Positions 1-8,700 are shown, counted from the stretch's first letter. The stretch is 64,000 nucleotides of DNA from Sphingopyxis sp. GW247-27LB (GCF_002277025.1 NZ_NIWD01000016.1:2468-66467); one strand, 5' to 3'. The notes: generated by a model from the letters alone, not told the origin. Made by a program: numbers and translations.

Positions 1-106
1 GGGTAGCCGCCGAAGGCGGCGTTCTTTCGTAGGCTCGCTCCGCTCGCGCACCCACCCCTAACCCCTCCCTAAAAGGGAGGGGAATGGCTCAAATCCACCC
101 CAAAGC
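1..106. repeat. Inverted-repeat element, copy 1 (cut by window edge)
   Basis: This stretch matches the reverse complement of 21221-21326 over 106 bases without gaps and with about four mismatches. It contains two self-complementary cores: GCCGCC/GGCGGC at 6-20 and a 9-bp stem CCCCTCCCT/AGGGAGGGG at 62-82. No coding potential is seen. It resembles the REP-like palindromic intergenic repeats of sphingomonads. It may extend beyond the left edge, which cannot be seen. Confidence 0.85.
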
Positions 107-137
107 GGCCGCCAAGCCAACTGCCCCGACAGACCGG

Positions 138-224
138 CGGACAGGGTGGGATTCGAACCCACGGTGAGCTTGCACCCACGGCGGTTTTCAAGACCGCTGC
201 CTTAAACCACTCGGCCACCTGTCC
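138..224 (-). tRNA. tRNA-Ser (anticodon UGA)
   Basis: The minus strand folds into an 87-nt class II tRNA. The acceptor stem is GGACAGG paired with CCTGTCC, the anticodon stem GCGGT/ACCGC encloses loop CTTGAAA giving anticodon TGA (plus-strand 188-190), there is a long variable arm, and a T arm with GGTTCGAATCCC. The discriminator is G. The terminal CCA is not encoded; the next bases read CCG, so CCA would be added after transcription. It reads serine codons UCN, mainly UCA. Confidence 0.95.
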
Positions 225-391
225 TACGCCTGCCGCCATAGCGTTCGCCCGCGCGGCGGCAAGTCCAAAGCGGACAGCCTCCGTCCGGCGCGCAATTGAC
301 TCGGGCTATCGACAGCCGGGATGGCCAAGCTGCGGCCACCTGTGTCACTCTTTGCTTGGAGCCCGACGGCAAGAGGCTCTATGGGTGGGAC

Positions 392-1459
392 ATGATGCGC
401 AGCAAGAGTTTCAGAATCGGGCGACTTTTTCATTTCGCGGGGGTCGTGCTCTCGGCGTGGACGCTCACTGCTTCGGCGCCGCTCCATGCCCAGGATAGCG
501 GCGGCACCGGCTTCGACGCCTATGTCCAGTCACTGTGGCCCAAGGCAGAGGCGCGCGGCGTGTCACGCGCGACCTTCGACCGGGTGACCGCGGGGCTGCG
601 CTACAATGCGCGCGTCGTCGCGCTCGACCGCGACAATCTCGGCGCGCCGCCAAGCCCCAATACGCCGATCCCGGCCTTCGCGCCCTACAAGGCGAAGCAT
701 GTCGATGCCGCGCGGATAGGCGGCGGGCGGCGTGTCCACGACCGGCTGTTGCCGCTGCTGTCGCGCATCGAGCAGCGCACCGGAGTGCCGACCAGCATCA
801 TGATCGCGATCTTCGGCCACGAGACCGCCTATGGCGCGGTCACCGGCAATTTCGACCTGCCCGAGGCGCTGGCGACGCTCGCCTATGAGGGGCGCCGCCG
901 CAGCCTGTTCGAGCCTGAATTCCTCGCGACGCTCGAAATGGTGCAGAAGGGCGTGCCGCGCGAGGTGCTGAAGGGAAGCTGGGCGGGGGCTTTCGGCTAT
1001 CCGCAGTTCCTGCCCTCGGTTTATTTGGCTGTGGCCGAGGACGGCGACGGCGACGGGGTCGCGCGCATCTGGTCGAGCGAGGCCGACGCGATCGAATCGA
1101 TCGGCTCCTACCTCCGCCGCGCCGGCTGGCGCGCGGGGCAGCCGTGGGGGGTCGCGGTGCGCGTTCCCGCGAGCTTCGATCGCAACCGCTTCGCGACCCG
1201 TCTTCAGCCGACGCGCTGCCCGCGCGTCTTCGCGCGCTACAGCCGCTGGCGCAGCCTGGCCGAGTGGCGCGCCGACGGATTCCAGCCGATCGACGGGCGC
1301 TGGCCCGACGGGCAAATCCAGGCCACCCTGCTCGAACCCGATGGCCCGGGAAAGACCGCCTATTTGCTGACGGGCAATTATCGTGCGATACTCGACTATA
1401 ATTGTTCCAACTTTTACGCGCTTTCTGTGGGGTTGCTGGCGGATGAGATCGATCGTTAG
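392..1459 (+). CDS. Lytic murein transglycosylase, MltB/SLT2 family
   Basis: A periplasmic enzyme expected to cleave the MurNAc-GlcNAc bond of peptidoglycan and form 1,6-anhydro ends. The 355-residue product has an N-terminal signal peptide (hydrophobic 13-28, LHAQ cleavage region). The family's catalytic glutamate fits E144 in GHETAYGAVTGN, followed by the GSWAGAFGYPQFLPS motif typical of MltB-like proteins. The start at 392 is preferred over an upstream in-frame start at 296 because the signal peptide begins there and GGGTGGGA lies just upstream. No lipobox is seen, so it is probably soluble rather than lipid-anchored. It overlaps the next gene by 17 nt and opens a wall-remodelling run with rlpA and a D,D-carboxypeptidase. 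Confidence 0.9.
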   Translation: MMRSKSFRIGRLFHFAGVVLSAWTLTASAPLHAQDSGGTGFDAYVQSLWPKAEARGVSRATFDRVTAGLRYNARVVALDRDNLGAPPSPNTPIPAFAPYKAKHVDAARIGGGRRVHDRLLPLLSRIEQRTGVPTSIMIAIFGHETAYGAVTGNFDLPEALATLAYEGRRRSLFEPEFLATLEMVQKGVPREVLKGSWAGAFGYPQFLPSVYLAVAEDGDGDGVARIWSSEADAIESIGSYLRRAGWRAGQPWGVAVRVPASFDRNRFATRLQPTRCPRVFARYSRWRSLAEWRADGFQPIDGRWPDGQIQATLLEPDGPGKTAYLLTGNYRAILDYNCSNFYALSVGLLADEIDR

Positions 1460-2414
1460 GGGCGGGGTACTGGCCGGAGCGGCGTTGATGCTCGCGGGTT
1501 GTGGAAGTTTCGATGGCAAGCGCGAGGGCGGCCCCGTCGCGGGGCCTGCGCCCGCGCCGGCGGAGACGCTCGTCCCCGACCGTCCGGTCAAGATCGGAGC
1601 GCCCTACGCCGTCGACGGCGTCACCTATACCCCTGCCGACATCGCCGATTATGACGAGGTCGGCTATGCGAGCTGGTACGGCGACGAACTCGCCGGCAAG
1701 CCGACCGCCAACGGCGAGACCTTCGACCCCGCGGCAATCAGCGCCGCGCACAAGACGCTGCCGCTGCCGAGCTATGTCGAGGTCACCGCGCTCGACACTG
1801 GACGCACGATCCTTGTCCGCGTCAACGACCGCGGGCCAATGGCGAACGACCGGCTGATCGACCTGTCGCGTGGTGCGGCCGAGCAACTCGGCCTCAAGCC
1901 CGGCGTCGCCGGCGTGCGCGTGCGGCGCACCAGCCCGCCCGCGGCCGAGCGCGCGCAGCTTCGCGCCGGCAAGGCGGTTCCCGCGCGAATCCCGACGCCC
2001 GACTCGCTGCTCGCCATCCTGCGCAGCAAGCTGACCGGCAAGCCGTCGCCCGCCGCGATCGCTGCCGGAGTCGCGAAGCCGGCGGCGCCCGCTGCGCCGC
2101 CCCCACGCACCAAGCCCGGCGACGACCGGTTCATCGTCGAAGGCCCGGGCGGCAAGGCGCCGCCCACCGCATCGGCTCCGCCCAAACCCGCGCCCGCCGC
2201 GACTTCGGGCAGCTATGCAGTCCAGGTCGCGACCTTCAGCACCGAAGCTCGCGCCAATGCCACCGCGAAGGTGGTCGGCGGCAGCGTCGGCAAGGCGGGC
2301 AATCTCTGGCGCGTCCGCATGGGCCCCTTCGCGAGCGAGGCCGACGCGAAGGCCGCGCTCGGCAAGGCCCATGCGAAGGGATTCCGCGACGCCGTGATCA
2401 CGCGCGACCGCTGA
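1443..2414 (+). CDS. rlpA: RlpA-like septal ring lipoprotein with SPOR domain
   Basis: A lipoprotein of 323 residues. The signal peptide ends in lipobox LAGC with the lipidated cysteine at residue 20. A double-psi beta-barrel (RlpA) domain follows, with GYASWYGDELAGKPTANGE and VRVNDRGP motifs at about residues 70-160. A low-complexity Ala/Pro linker leads to a C-terminal SPOR domain (from about GSYAVQVATF), which in this family binds denuded glycan at the division septum. RlpA in Pseudomonas is a lytic transglycosylase active on naked glycan strands; the same activity here is inferred. The start was chosen because only this methionine gives a proper lipoprotein signal; it lies inside the end of the upstream transglycosylase gene. 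Confidence 0.9.
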   Translation: MRSIVRGGVLAGAALMLAGCGSFDGKREGGPVAGPAPAPAETLVPDRPVKIGAPYAVDGVTYTPADIADYDEVGYASWYGDELAGKPTANGETFDPAAISAAHKTLPLPSYVEVTALDTGRTILVRVNDRGPMANDRLIDLSRGAAEQLGLKPGVAGVRVRRTSPPAAERAQLRAGKAVPARIPTPDSLLAILRSKLTGKPSPAAIAAGVAKPAAPAAPPPRTKPGDDRFIVEGPGGKAPPTASAPPKPAPAATSGSYAVQVATFSTEARANATAKVVGGSVGKAGNLWRVRMGPFASEADAKAALGKAHAKGFRDAVITRDR

Positions 2415-2423
2415 CGGCCTCGC

Positions 2424-3647
2424 ATGCGGCGTCGGACCATCCTCGAGCGAAGCGGAGCGGGGCTCGTGCTGGCCGCGCTGGCGCTTGCTGTCGCGCCGTC
2501 CGCCGCGCCCGCGGGTGCCGCCCCCACGCATGCGCCGGCGAGCCGCCCGCTCTACACCACGCAGGCGCCGATCGTGATGCTCAAGGATCTCGATTCGGGG
2601 GCGATCCTCTTCGAGCGCGGCGCCGACAAGCGCTTCGCACCCGCCTCGATGGCGAAGGTGATGACCGCCTATGTCGTGCTCGACCTGATCGACAGCGGCA
2701 AATTGTCGCGCGACAAGCGCTTCACGGTCAGCGAGGCGACGTGGAAGAAGTGGAACGGCAGCAACGGCGGCTCGACGATGTTCCTGCGCGCGGGCGAGAC
2801 GGTGTCGGTCGACGAACTGCTCAAGGGGCTGATCACCGTGTCGGGCAATGATGCCGCCGCCGCGCTCGCGGTCGGTGTCGACGGCAGCGAAGAGGCTTTC
2901 GTCCGCCGAATGAACGATATGGCGGCCACACTTGGCATGACGTCCAGCCGGTTCGGGACCCCCAACGGCTGGCCCGACGGCGGCGTGACCAAGGTCAGCG
3001 CCGCCGACCTCATCACGCTCGCCGACCGGCTGATCCGCGACCACCCGGGTGGCTATGCCCGCTATTTCTCGATTCCGAAGCTCCAGCACGGCAAGGCGCC
3101 CGACGGCACGCCGATCGTCCAGCCGAACCGCAACCCGATCCTCGGGCGCTTCGACGGCGCCGACGGGCTCAAGACCGGGCACACGGCGGAAGCCGGCTAT
3201 TGCTTTCTCGGCTCGGCGAAGCGCGGCGGACGGCGGCTGATCATGGTCGTCGCGGGGATGAAGAGCGAAAAGGCGCGGCGCGACGAGGCCGAGCGGCTGA
3301 TGACTTGGGGATTCGAAGCGTGGGAAGGCCGCGAGATCGTTCCCGCGGGCGGCAAGGTCGGGCGACTCGATGTCGGGCAGGGCGCCCAGCCCAGCGTCGC
3401 CGCCGAAGCAGCGATTCCGGTACGGATGACCGTCCCCAAGGGCTTTGCGGGCGGCTTTCGCGCGACGATGCGCGCGCGGGCACCGCTCGCCGCGCCGGTC
3501 GCGCGCGGCAGCCGGATCGCCGAGCTCGTCGTCGCCCCCGACGGCCTGCCGCCGCAGGTTACGCCGCTGTTCGCCGCGAACGATGTGGGGAAGGGCGGCT
3601 GGTTCGATCGCGCACGCACCGGCCTCTACCGGCTGGCCGGCTGGTGA
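2424..3647 (+). CDS. D-alanyl-D-alanine carboxypeptidase (S11, PBP5/6 type)
   Basis: A low-molecular-weight penicillin-binding protein that removes the terminal D-Ala from peptidoglycan pentapeptides. All three active-site motifs are visible in the 407-residue product: SMAK (catalytic Ser75, Lys78), SGN at 140-142 and KTG at 250-252. A signal peptide precedes residue 35. The C-terminal part after about residue 300 fits the beta-rich PBP5 C-terminal domain. It starts 9 nt after rlpA ends, and its stop codon overlaps the GTG start of tmk, so it is probably translated in the same operon. Which dac paralogue it is cannot be decided from one sequence. Confidence 0.93.
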   Translation: MRRRTILERSGAGLVLAALALAVAPSAAPAGAAPTHAPASRPLYTTQAPIVMLKDLDSGAILFERGADKRFAPASMAKVMTAYVVLDLIDSGKLSRDKRFTVSEATWKKWNGSNGGSTMFLRAGETVSVDELLKGLITVSGNDAAAALAVGVDGSEEAFVRRMNDMAATLGMTSSRFGTPNGWPDGGVTKVSAADLITLADRLIRDHPGGYARYFSIPKLQHGKAPDGTPIVQPNRNPILGRFDGADGLKTGHTAEAGYCFLGSAKRGGRRLIMVVAGMKSEKARRDEAERLMTWGFEAWEGREIVPAGGKVGRLDVGQGAQPSVAAEAAIPVRMTVPKGFAGGFRATMRARAPLAAPVARGSRIAELVVAPDGLPPQVTPLFAANDVGKGGWFDRARTGLYRLAGW

Positions 3648-4270
3648 ACGGGCGCTTCATCACGCTCGAGGGCGGGGAAGGGGGCGGCAAGTCGACCCAG
3701 CTCCGCGCGCTCGCCGCCGCACTCGGCGCGCGCGGGATCGAGGTCGTCGCGACGCGCGAACCCGGCGGCAGCGCGGGCGCCGAAGCGATCCGCGCGCTGC
3801 TGATGGAAGGCGCCGAAGACCGCTGGGACGCGCGTGCCGAGGCGCTGCTTTTCGCCGCCGCGCGCGCCGACCATGTCGCGCGCACGATCCGCCCCGCGAT
3901 CGCGCGCGGCGCCTGGGTCATCTGCGACCGTTTCGTCGATTCGAGCCGCGCCTATCAGGGGGGCGGCGGCGGCCTGACCGACGCCGATATCCTCGCGCTC
4001 CATGGCGTCGGATCCGAAGGGTTGCTCCCCGACCGCACTTTTCTGCTTGGCGTGAGCGCCGGCGAGGCCGCGCGCCGCCTGTCGGTGCGCGACGCCGCGG
4101 GCGCCGACCGCATGGGCAGCAAACCCGCCGACTATCAGGCGCGCCTCGCCGCGCGTTTCGCCGAGATGGCGGCGGCCGAACCCGAACGCTGGCGCATGAT
4201 CGACGCCGATGGCCCCGCGGAGGCCGTCACCGCGGCGATCCTTGCCGACCTCGCGGACTGGCTGCCATGA
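3644..4270 (+). CDS. tmk: Thymidylate kinase
   Basis: Phosphorylates dTMP to dTDP with ATP in dTTP synthesis. The 208-residue product begins at a GTG overlapping the preceding stop (GTGA). The P-loop GGEGGGKST lies at residues 10-18, the base/phosphate-binding motif reads CDRFVDSSRAYQG, and the REPGG segment fits the family. The length is normal for bacterial Tmk. The far longer open frame starting near 3200 is rejected because it extends upstream over dacA without homology. The end overlaps holB by 4 nt (ATGA), a coupling often seen for tmk-holB. Confidence 0.95.
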   Translation: MNGRFITLEGGEGGGKSTQLRALAAALGARGIEVVATREPGGSAGAEAIRALLMEGAEDRWDARAEALLFAAARADHVARTIRPAIARGAWVICDRFVDSSRAYQGGGGGLTDADILALHGVGSEGLLPDRTFLLGVSAGEAARRLSVRDAAGADRMGSKPADYQARLAARFAEMAAAEPERWRMIDADGPAEAVTAAILADLADWLP

Positions 4271-5244
4271 TCGGCCACCGCGATGCCGAGAGCGCCTTCG
4301 TCGAAGCCTGGGCGGCGGGGCGCCTCCACCACGCCTGGCTGCTCGCCGGGCCGCAGGGGATGGGAAAGGCCGCTTTCGCCGCGCGCGCCGCGCGCTTTCT
4401 CGTCACGCACGATGGCGGCGGGGGCGGTCAGCCGCTACCCTTCGACGATCCGGGCGATGCCGCCGCGGGCCGCCTCGTCGATGCCGGCAATCATCCCGAG
4501 ATCCTCACCCTCGCGCGGCAGCCGAAGGACAAGAGCAAGGAGCTCGCGCGCAACATCACGATCGACCAGGTGCGTCAGATGATCCGCCGCCTCCACCTGT
4601 CGCTGTCGCTCGGCGACTGGCGGGTGATCATCGTCGACGCGGTCGACGATCTCGAGACCGACGGTGCCAACGCGCTCCTCAAGACGCTCGAGGAACCGCC
4701 CGCCAAAACGCTCTTCCTGCTTGTCAGCCATTCGCCCGGACGCCTGCTGCCGACGATCCGGTCGCGGTGCAGAACGCTGCGTTTTCAACCCGTTGAGCGT
4801 GACGTCATGGCGTCCTGGCTGCACGAGATGCGCCCAATGCTCGATGCGGCCGAGGTGCGGGCGATCGCGGGCGCGTCGGGCGGCGTGCCGGGCAAGGCGC
4901 TCGCGCTGATCGACAGCGACGTCGCGGCGATGGAGAGGAAATTGCTCGCGATTGCGACCTCGGGCGATCCCGGCAACCGCCTGCGCGAAGCGCTCGCGCG
5001 CGAGGTCGGCGGGACGAGCAACCGCGAGCGGCTCGAACTCGTCATCGATATCGTGCCCGGCCTGCTCACCCGCCTCGCGCGCGAACGCCCGGTCGCCGAG
5101 ATCGCGCCGGTGCTCGCGCAGTGGGATCGCGTGCAACGCACGGTGCGCGACGCGATCCGCGGTTCCTACGACGGCGCGATGGTCGGCTTCGAGATCGGCA
5201 ACTGCCTGGCGGAACTGGCACCACGCGAGGGTGCCGCCCGATAA
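4267..5244 (+). CDS. holB: DNA polymerase III delta' subunit
   Basis: Clamp-loader subunit of the replicative polymerase. The 325-residue product starts MIGHRDAESAFVEAW, has the AAA+ P-loop-like GPQGMGKAAF at about residues 28-37, and the sensor/SRC-type segment TIRSRCRTLRF used by clamp-loader subunits. The ATG sits inside the tmk stop (ATGA), indicating translational coupling. The very long open frame extending upstream through tmk and dacA is a high-GC artefact. A 65-nt gap then separates it from metG. Confidence 0.92.
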   Translation: MIGHRDAESAFVEAWAAGRLHHAWLLAGPQGMGKAAFAARAARFLVTHDGGGGGQPLPFDDPGDAAAGRLVDAGNHPEILTLARQPKDKSKELARNITIDQVRQMIRRLHLSLSLGDWRVIIVDAVDDLETDGANALLKTLEEPPAKTLFLLVSHSPGRLLPTIRSRCRTLRFQPVERDVMASWLHEMRPMLDAAEVRAIAGASGGVPGKALALIDSDVAAMERKLLAIATSGDPGNRLREALAREVGGTSNRERLELVIDIVPGLLTRLARERPVAEIAPVLAQWDRVQRTVRDAIRGSYDGAMVGFEIGNCLAELAPREGAAR

Positions 5245-5263
5245 CACCCCAGCAAAGGCGGGG

Positions 5264-5284
5264 ACGAGGGATACTTCCCCTCGT
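5264..5284. repeat. Short hairpin in holB-metG gap
   Basis: A 7-bp stem ACGAGGG/CCCTCGT sits in the 65-nt gap before metG. Just upstream, CCCCAGCAAAGGCGGGG resembles one arm of the REP-like element seen intact at 31223-31310. There is no T-run, so it is not a convincing terminator. It is probably a degraded intergenic repeat. Confidence 0.4.
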
Positions 5285-5309
5285 GCCTCGCACCCGCTAA
5301 GGCGCGCGC

Positions 5310-6908
5310 ATGTCCGAAACCCAGACTCCCTTCTACATCACCACCGCGATCAGCTATCCCAACGGTCGCCCGCACATCGGCCACGCTTATGAGGCGATCG
5401 CGACCGACGTCATGGCGCGGTTCCAGCGCGCGCGCGGCCGCGACGTCCGGTTGGTCACCGGCACCGACGAGCATGGGCTGAAAATGTATCAGACCGCGCG
5501 CGACCAGGGCCGTGCGACGATCGATCTCGCCGATGAAATGTCGGGATATTTCCGTGCGATGTACGCCAAGCTGAATATCAGCTATGACAACTTCATGCGC
5601 ACGTCGGACCCCGCGCATCACGCGGCGTCGCAGGCGATCTGGCGCGCGATGGCGGCGAACGACGATCTCTATCTCGACCGCTATGAAGGCTGGTATTCGG
5701 TTCGCGACGAGGCTTTCTACGACGAAAGCGAACTGAGCGAGGGGGAAGGGGGCGCCAAGCTGTCGCCACAGAATACCCCGGTCGAATGGACGGTCGAGGA
5801 AAGCTGGTTCTTCCGCCTTTCGGCCTATCAGGACCGGCTGCTCGCGCTCTATCGCGACAATCCCGATTTCATCCGCCCCGAAAGCCGCCGCAACGAGGTG
5901 CTGCGCTTCGTCGAGGGTGGTCTCAAGGATCTCAGCGTCTCGCGCACCAGCTTCGACTGGGGCGTGCCGGTGCCGGATTCGCCGGGGCATGTGATGTATG
6001 TCTGGGTCGATGCGCTCACCACCTACCTCTCGGGGCTCGGCTACCCCGATGCCGGCAGCGACTTCGCGCGCTTCTGGCCCGCCGACATTCACATGATCGG
6101 CAAGGATATCGTGCGTTTTCATACGGTTTACTGGCCGGCCTTCCTGATGAGCGCCGGCCTGCCGCTGCCGAAACAGGTGTTCGGTCACGGCTTCCTCCTC
6201 AACCGCGGCGAGAAGATGTCGAAATCGCTCGGCAATGTCGTCGATCCGATGGACCTCGCCGAGCGGTTCGGGGTCGACGCGCTGCGCTATTATCTGCTCC
6301 GCGAGGTCAGCTTCGGCCAGGACGGCAGCTATTCGGCCGAAGCGATCGTGCGCACCGCCAATGCCGACCTCGCGAACAGCTTCGGCAATCTCGCGCAGCG
6401 CAGCTTGTCGATGATTTTCAAGAATTTGAGCGGCAATCTGTCCGCAGATTATCAGGCGGCGCCCGAGGATGAGGCGCTGCTCGCCGACCTGCTCGACATG
6501 GCGCGGACGCGCCTGCCGCGCGAGTTCGAGCAGCTCGCTTTCTCGGTCGGGATCGAGGACTGGATCCGCGCGGTCTTCGCCTGCAACCAATATGTCGACG
6601 CGACCGCGCCCTGGGCGCTGCGCAAGACCGATCCCGAGCGGATGCGCGCGGTGCTGATGACGCTGTTCCAGGCGGTGCGCGCGCTCGCGATCGCGATCCG
6701 TCCCGTAGTCCCGGCGGCCGCCGACGCGTTGCTCGATCAGATGGGCATCGCCGCCGACGCGCGCGATTTCGCGGCGCTCGCCGATACGGGCTGGTTCGCG
6801 AAGCTCGCCGCGAGCGGCTTCGTGGTTGGCCAGCCGGTCCCGATCTTCCCCCGGCTCGATCTGCCCGCCGACGAAGATGGGGGAGAAGGGGAGGAGGCGG
6901 CCGCCTGA
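5310..6908 (+). CDS. metG: Methionyl-tRNA synthetase
   Basis: Charges tRNA-Met with methionine (class Ia). The HIGH signature is PHIGH at residues 21-25 and the second ATP-binding signature KMSKS is at 302-306. At 532 residues it lacks the C-terminal dimerisation domain found in longer MetRS. The connective-peptide knuckle segment (VRDEAFYDESELSEGEGGA and following) contains none of the usual zinc-ligand cysteines, so this is a zinc-free form. The C-terminal anticodon-binding helical domain is present. It overlaps tatD by one nucleotide (TGATG), an arrangement common in bacteria. Confidence 0.97.
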   Translation: MSETQTPFYITTAISYPNGRPHIGHAYEAIATDVMARFQRARGRDVRLVTGTDEHGLKMYQTARDQGRATIDLADEMSGYFRAMYAKLNISYDNFMRTSDPAHHAASQAIWRAMAANDDLYLDRYEGWYSVRDEAFYDESELSEGEGGAKLSPQNTPVEWTVEESWFFRLSAYQDRLLALYRDNPDFIRPESRRNEVLRFVEGGLKDLSVSRTSFDWGVPVPDSPGHVMYVWVDALTTYLSGLGYPDAGSDFARFWPADIHMIGKDIVRFHTVYWPAFLMSAGLPLPKQVFGHGFLLNRGEKMSKSLGNVVDPMDLAERFGVDALRYYLLREVSFGQDGSYSAEAIVRTANADLANSFGNLAQRSLSMIFKNLSGNLSADYQAAPEDEALLADLLDMARTRLPREFEQLAFSVGIEDWIRAVFACNQYVDATAPWALRKTDPERMRAVLMTLFQAVRALAIAIRPVVPAAADALLDQMGIAADARDFAALADTGWFAKLAASGFVVGQPVPIFPRLDLPADEDGGEGEEAAA

Positions 6909-7684
6909 TGCTCGTCGATTCGCACTGCCACCTCAATTACAAGGGGCTCGCCGAACAGCAGAGCGAGGTGCTGAATCGCGCGCGCGCGCGCGGCGTGACC
7001 GCGATGCTCAACATCGCGACGCGCGAGAGCGAGTGGGACGAGGTGCTCGCCGCCGCCGAAACGAACGACGATGTCTGGGCGAGCGTCGGCATCCATCCGC
7101 ACGACGCCGATCAGCACCCCGACGTCGATACCGCCAAGCTGGTGGAGCGCGCCGCGCACCCGCGCGTGATCGGCATCGGCGAGACCGGGCTCGATTATTA
7201 TTACGACAAGAGCGACCGGACGCGGCAGCAGGAAAGCTTCCGCCGCCACATCCATGCCTCGCAGCAGACCGGGCTGCCGATCATCGTCCACACCCGCGAT
7301 GCCGAGGCCGACACGCTCGCGCTGCTCGGCGAGGAGATGGGCAGGGCGCCCTATCCCGGCGTCATCCACTGCTTCACCGCGAGCGATGATTTCGCGCGGA
7401 AGGCGCTCGATCTCGGGCTTTATATCTCGATTTCGGGGATCGTGACCTTCAAGAACGCCGCCGATCTGCAGGCGACCGCGCGGTGGCTGCCGCAGGACCG
7501 GCTGCTCGTCGAAACCGACTCCCCCTTCCTCGCCCCTGTTCCGCACCGCGGCAAGCCCGGCGAACCCGCCTTCGTGGCCGACACGCTGGCCTATCTTGCG
7601 CAGTTGCGCGGCGAGGAGCCGAACGCGCTGGCGGCGGCGACCAGCGCCAATTTCTACCGTCTTTTCAACAAGGCGCAGCCATGA
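6908..7684 (+). CDS. tatD: TatD-family metal-dependent hydrolase
   Basis: A cytoplasmic TIM-barrel phosphohydrolase/DNase of the amidohydrolase superfamily, 258 residues as usual for YcfH/TatD. Metal ligands are visible: DSHCHLN (His6, His8), GIGETGLDYYY (Glu), IVHTRDA (His), HCFTAS (His) and ETDSPFLAP (Asp). Its ATG overlaps the metG stop by one base, the classical metG-tatD pairing. A role in DNA quality control or RNA/DNA end trimming is known for relatives; the natural substrate here is unknown. Confidence 0.93.
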   Translation: MLVDSHCHLNYKGLAEQQSEVLNRARARGVTAMLNIATRESEWDEVLAAAETNDDVWASVGIHPHDADQHPDVDTAKLVERAAHPRVIGIGETGLDYYYDKSDRTRQQESFRRHIHASQQTGLPIIVHTRDAEADTLALLGEEMGRAPYPGVIHCFTASDDFARKALDLGLYISISGIVTFKNAADLQATARWLPQDRLLVETDSPFLAPVPHRGKPGEPAFVADTLAYLAQLRGEEPNALAAATSANFYRLFNKAQP

Positions 7685-7697
7685 CGTCGCATCGGGC

Positions 7698-8462
7698 ATG
7701 AAGCTGCGCATTCTCGGTTGCGGCACCTCGTCGGGGGTGCCGCGGATCGGCAACGACTGGGGCCAGTGCGACCCCGACAACCCGCGCAACCTGCGCAGCC
7801 GCGCCTCGATCATGGTCTCGCTCGGCGGCTTCCGCCTGCTCGTCGACACCAGCCCCGACATGCGGATGCAACTGCTCGACGCGGGCGTGGGCGAGGTCGA
7901 CGCGGTGATCTGGACCCACGAGCACGCCGACCACACCCACGGGCTCGACGATCTCCGTCAAATCATGCACCTGCGCGGCTCGGCGGTGCCCGCCTATGCG
8001 CGCGACCATGTGCTCGACATATTGAAATGGCGCTTCACCTACGCTTTCGCCGGCAATGCGGGCTATCCTGCGTCGGTCGACCCGATCGAGCTTCTCGACC
8101 ATCAGTCGATCGGCCCGATCGAGGTGTCGGCGCTCGAAATGCCGCACGGTCCGATCAAGGCGAGCGGGCTGATCTTCAGTGATGGTGCCCACAAGATCGG
8201 ATATGCCACGGATTTTTCGCGCTTTACGGATGAGATGGTCGACTTCTTTCAGGGTGTAGACCTGTTCGTGATCGACGCGCTGCGCCGCTATCCGCATCCG
8301 ACGCATCCGCATCTCGCGATGAGCCTTGAAGGCCTCGCCAAGGTCGGCCATCCGCGCGCGATCATCACCCATATGGACAATACGATGGATTATGACGACC
8401 TTGCCGACGAATTGCCGCGGGGCGTCGAGCCGGGCTATGACGGGTTGGAGGTGCAGCTATGA
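7698..8462 (+). CDS. PhnP-like metallo-beta-lactamase-fold hydrolase
   Basis: A 254-residue metal hydrolase. The metal-binding signature HEHADHTHGLDD is at about residues 75-86, and the N-terminus LRILGCGTSSGVPRIGNDWG is that of PhnP/phosphoribosyl cyclic phosphodiesterase-like proteins. No phosphonate operon is nearby, so a general phosphodiesterase role is more likely than C-P lyase function. It starts 13 nt after tatD, and its stop overlaps the start of a 59-codon membrane gene (ATGA). The metG-tatD-MBL order suggests one transcript. Confidence 0.87.
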   Translation: MKLRILGCGTSSGVPRIGNDWGQCDPDNPRNLRSRASIMVSLGGFRLLVDTSPDMRMQLLDAGVGEVDAVIWTHEHADHTHGLDDLRQIMHLRGSAVPAYARDHVLDILKWRFTYAFAGNAGYPASVDPIELLDHQSIGPIEVSALEMPHGPIKASGLIFSDGAHKIGYATDFSRFTDEMVDFFQGVDLFVIDALRRYPHPTHPHLAMSLEGLAKVGHPRAIITHMDNTMDYDDLADELPRGVEPGYDGLEVQL

Positions 8463-8638
8463 CGATGGAATCGGGCGCCGACATGCTGTGGTTCGCGATG
8501 GCGTTCACGCTGGTGGTCAGCGCGCTCGTCGCGCGCCAGCTCAAATTGGCCGACTGGCTCAAGATGGGACTCGCCTGGCTGGCGATCTTCGGGCTCGTGT
8601 TCATCGCGATCCGGACTTATCAGCTCGCGGCGGGATGA
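8459..8638 (+). CDS. Small membrane protein, 59 residues
   Basis: A short ORF that starts inside the preceding stop codon (ATGA), typical of coupled translation. The product begins MTMESGADMLWF and has two hydrophobic segments, at about 9-25 and 37-52, separated by a short basic loop (ARQLKLADWLK). It is therefore a two-pass or hairpin inner-membrane protein. The second segment recalls the membrane-anchor part found ahead of retropepsin-like proteases in other alphaproteobacteria, but no protease domain follows here. No function is assigned. Strict coupling and normal codon use make it a real gene. Confidence 0.7.
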   Translation: MTMESGADMLWFAMAFTLVVSALVARQLKLADWLKMGLAWLAIFGLVFIAIRTYQLAAG

Positions 8639-8670
8639 GGGCGCCGAGAGGGGTTTTCCTGTCCGGCTGT

Positions 8671-8700
8671 ATGATAATTTAACATAATATATATTATCGG
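8671..8700. promoter_or_regulatory. AT-rich palindrome upstream of mazG
   Basis: A strikingly AT-rich patch in GC-rich surroundings, containing the perfect 14-bp palindrome ATAATATATATTAT at 8684-8697, 8 nt before the mazG start. It could be the promoter -10 region, a repressor site, or both. No clear -35 box can be fixed. Confidence 0.45.

Noticed and set aside
138..224. tRNA-Leu, because of the long variable arm
   Set aside because: The anticodon is TGA, a serine anticodon, and the loop and arm fit tRNA-Ser.
840..3182. 780-codon minus-strand open frame over rlpA and dacA
   Set aside because: Arg/Gly-rich composition without domains; the plus strand encodes well-recognised proteins with active-site motifs. 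High GC makes such antisense frames common.
3445..5244. A 599-residue long form of HolB
   Set aside because: Its first 274 residues are an Arg-rich translation across dacA and tmk; the normal start at 4267 overlaps the tmk stop.
5166..6590. 474-codon minus-strand frame opposite metG
   Set aside because: Antisense to the HIGH/KMSKS-bearing synthetase; no motif.
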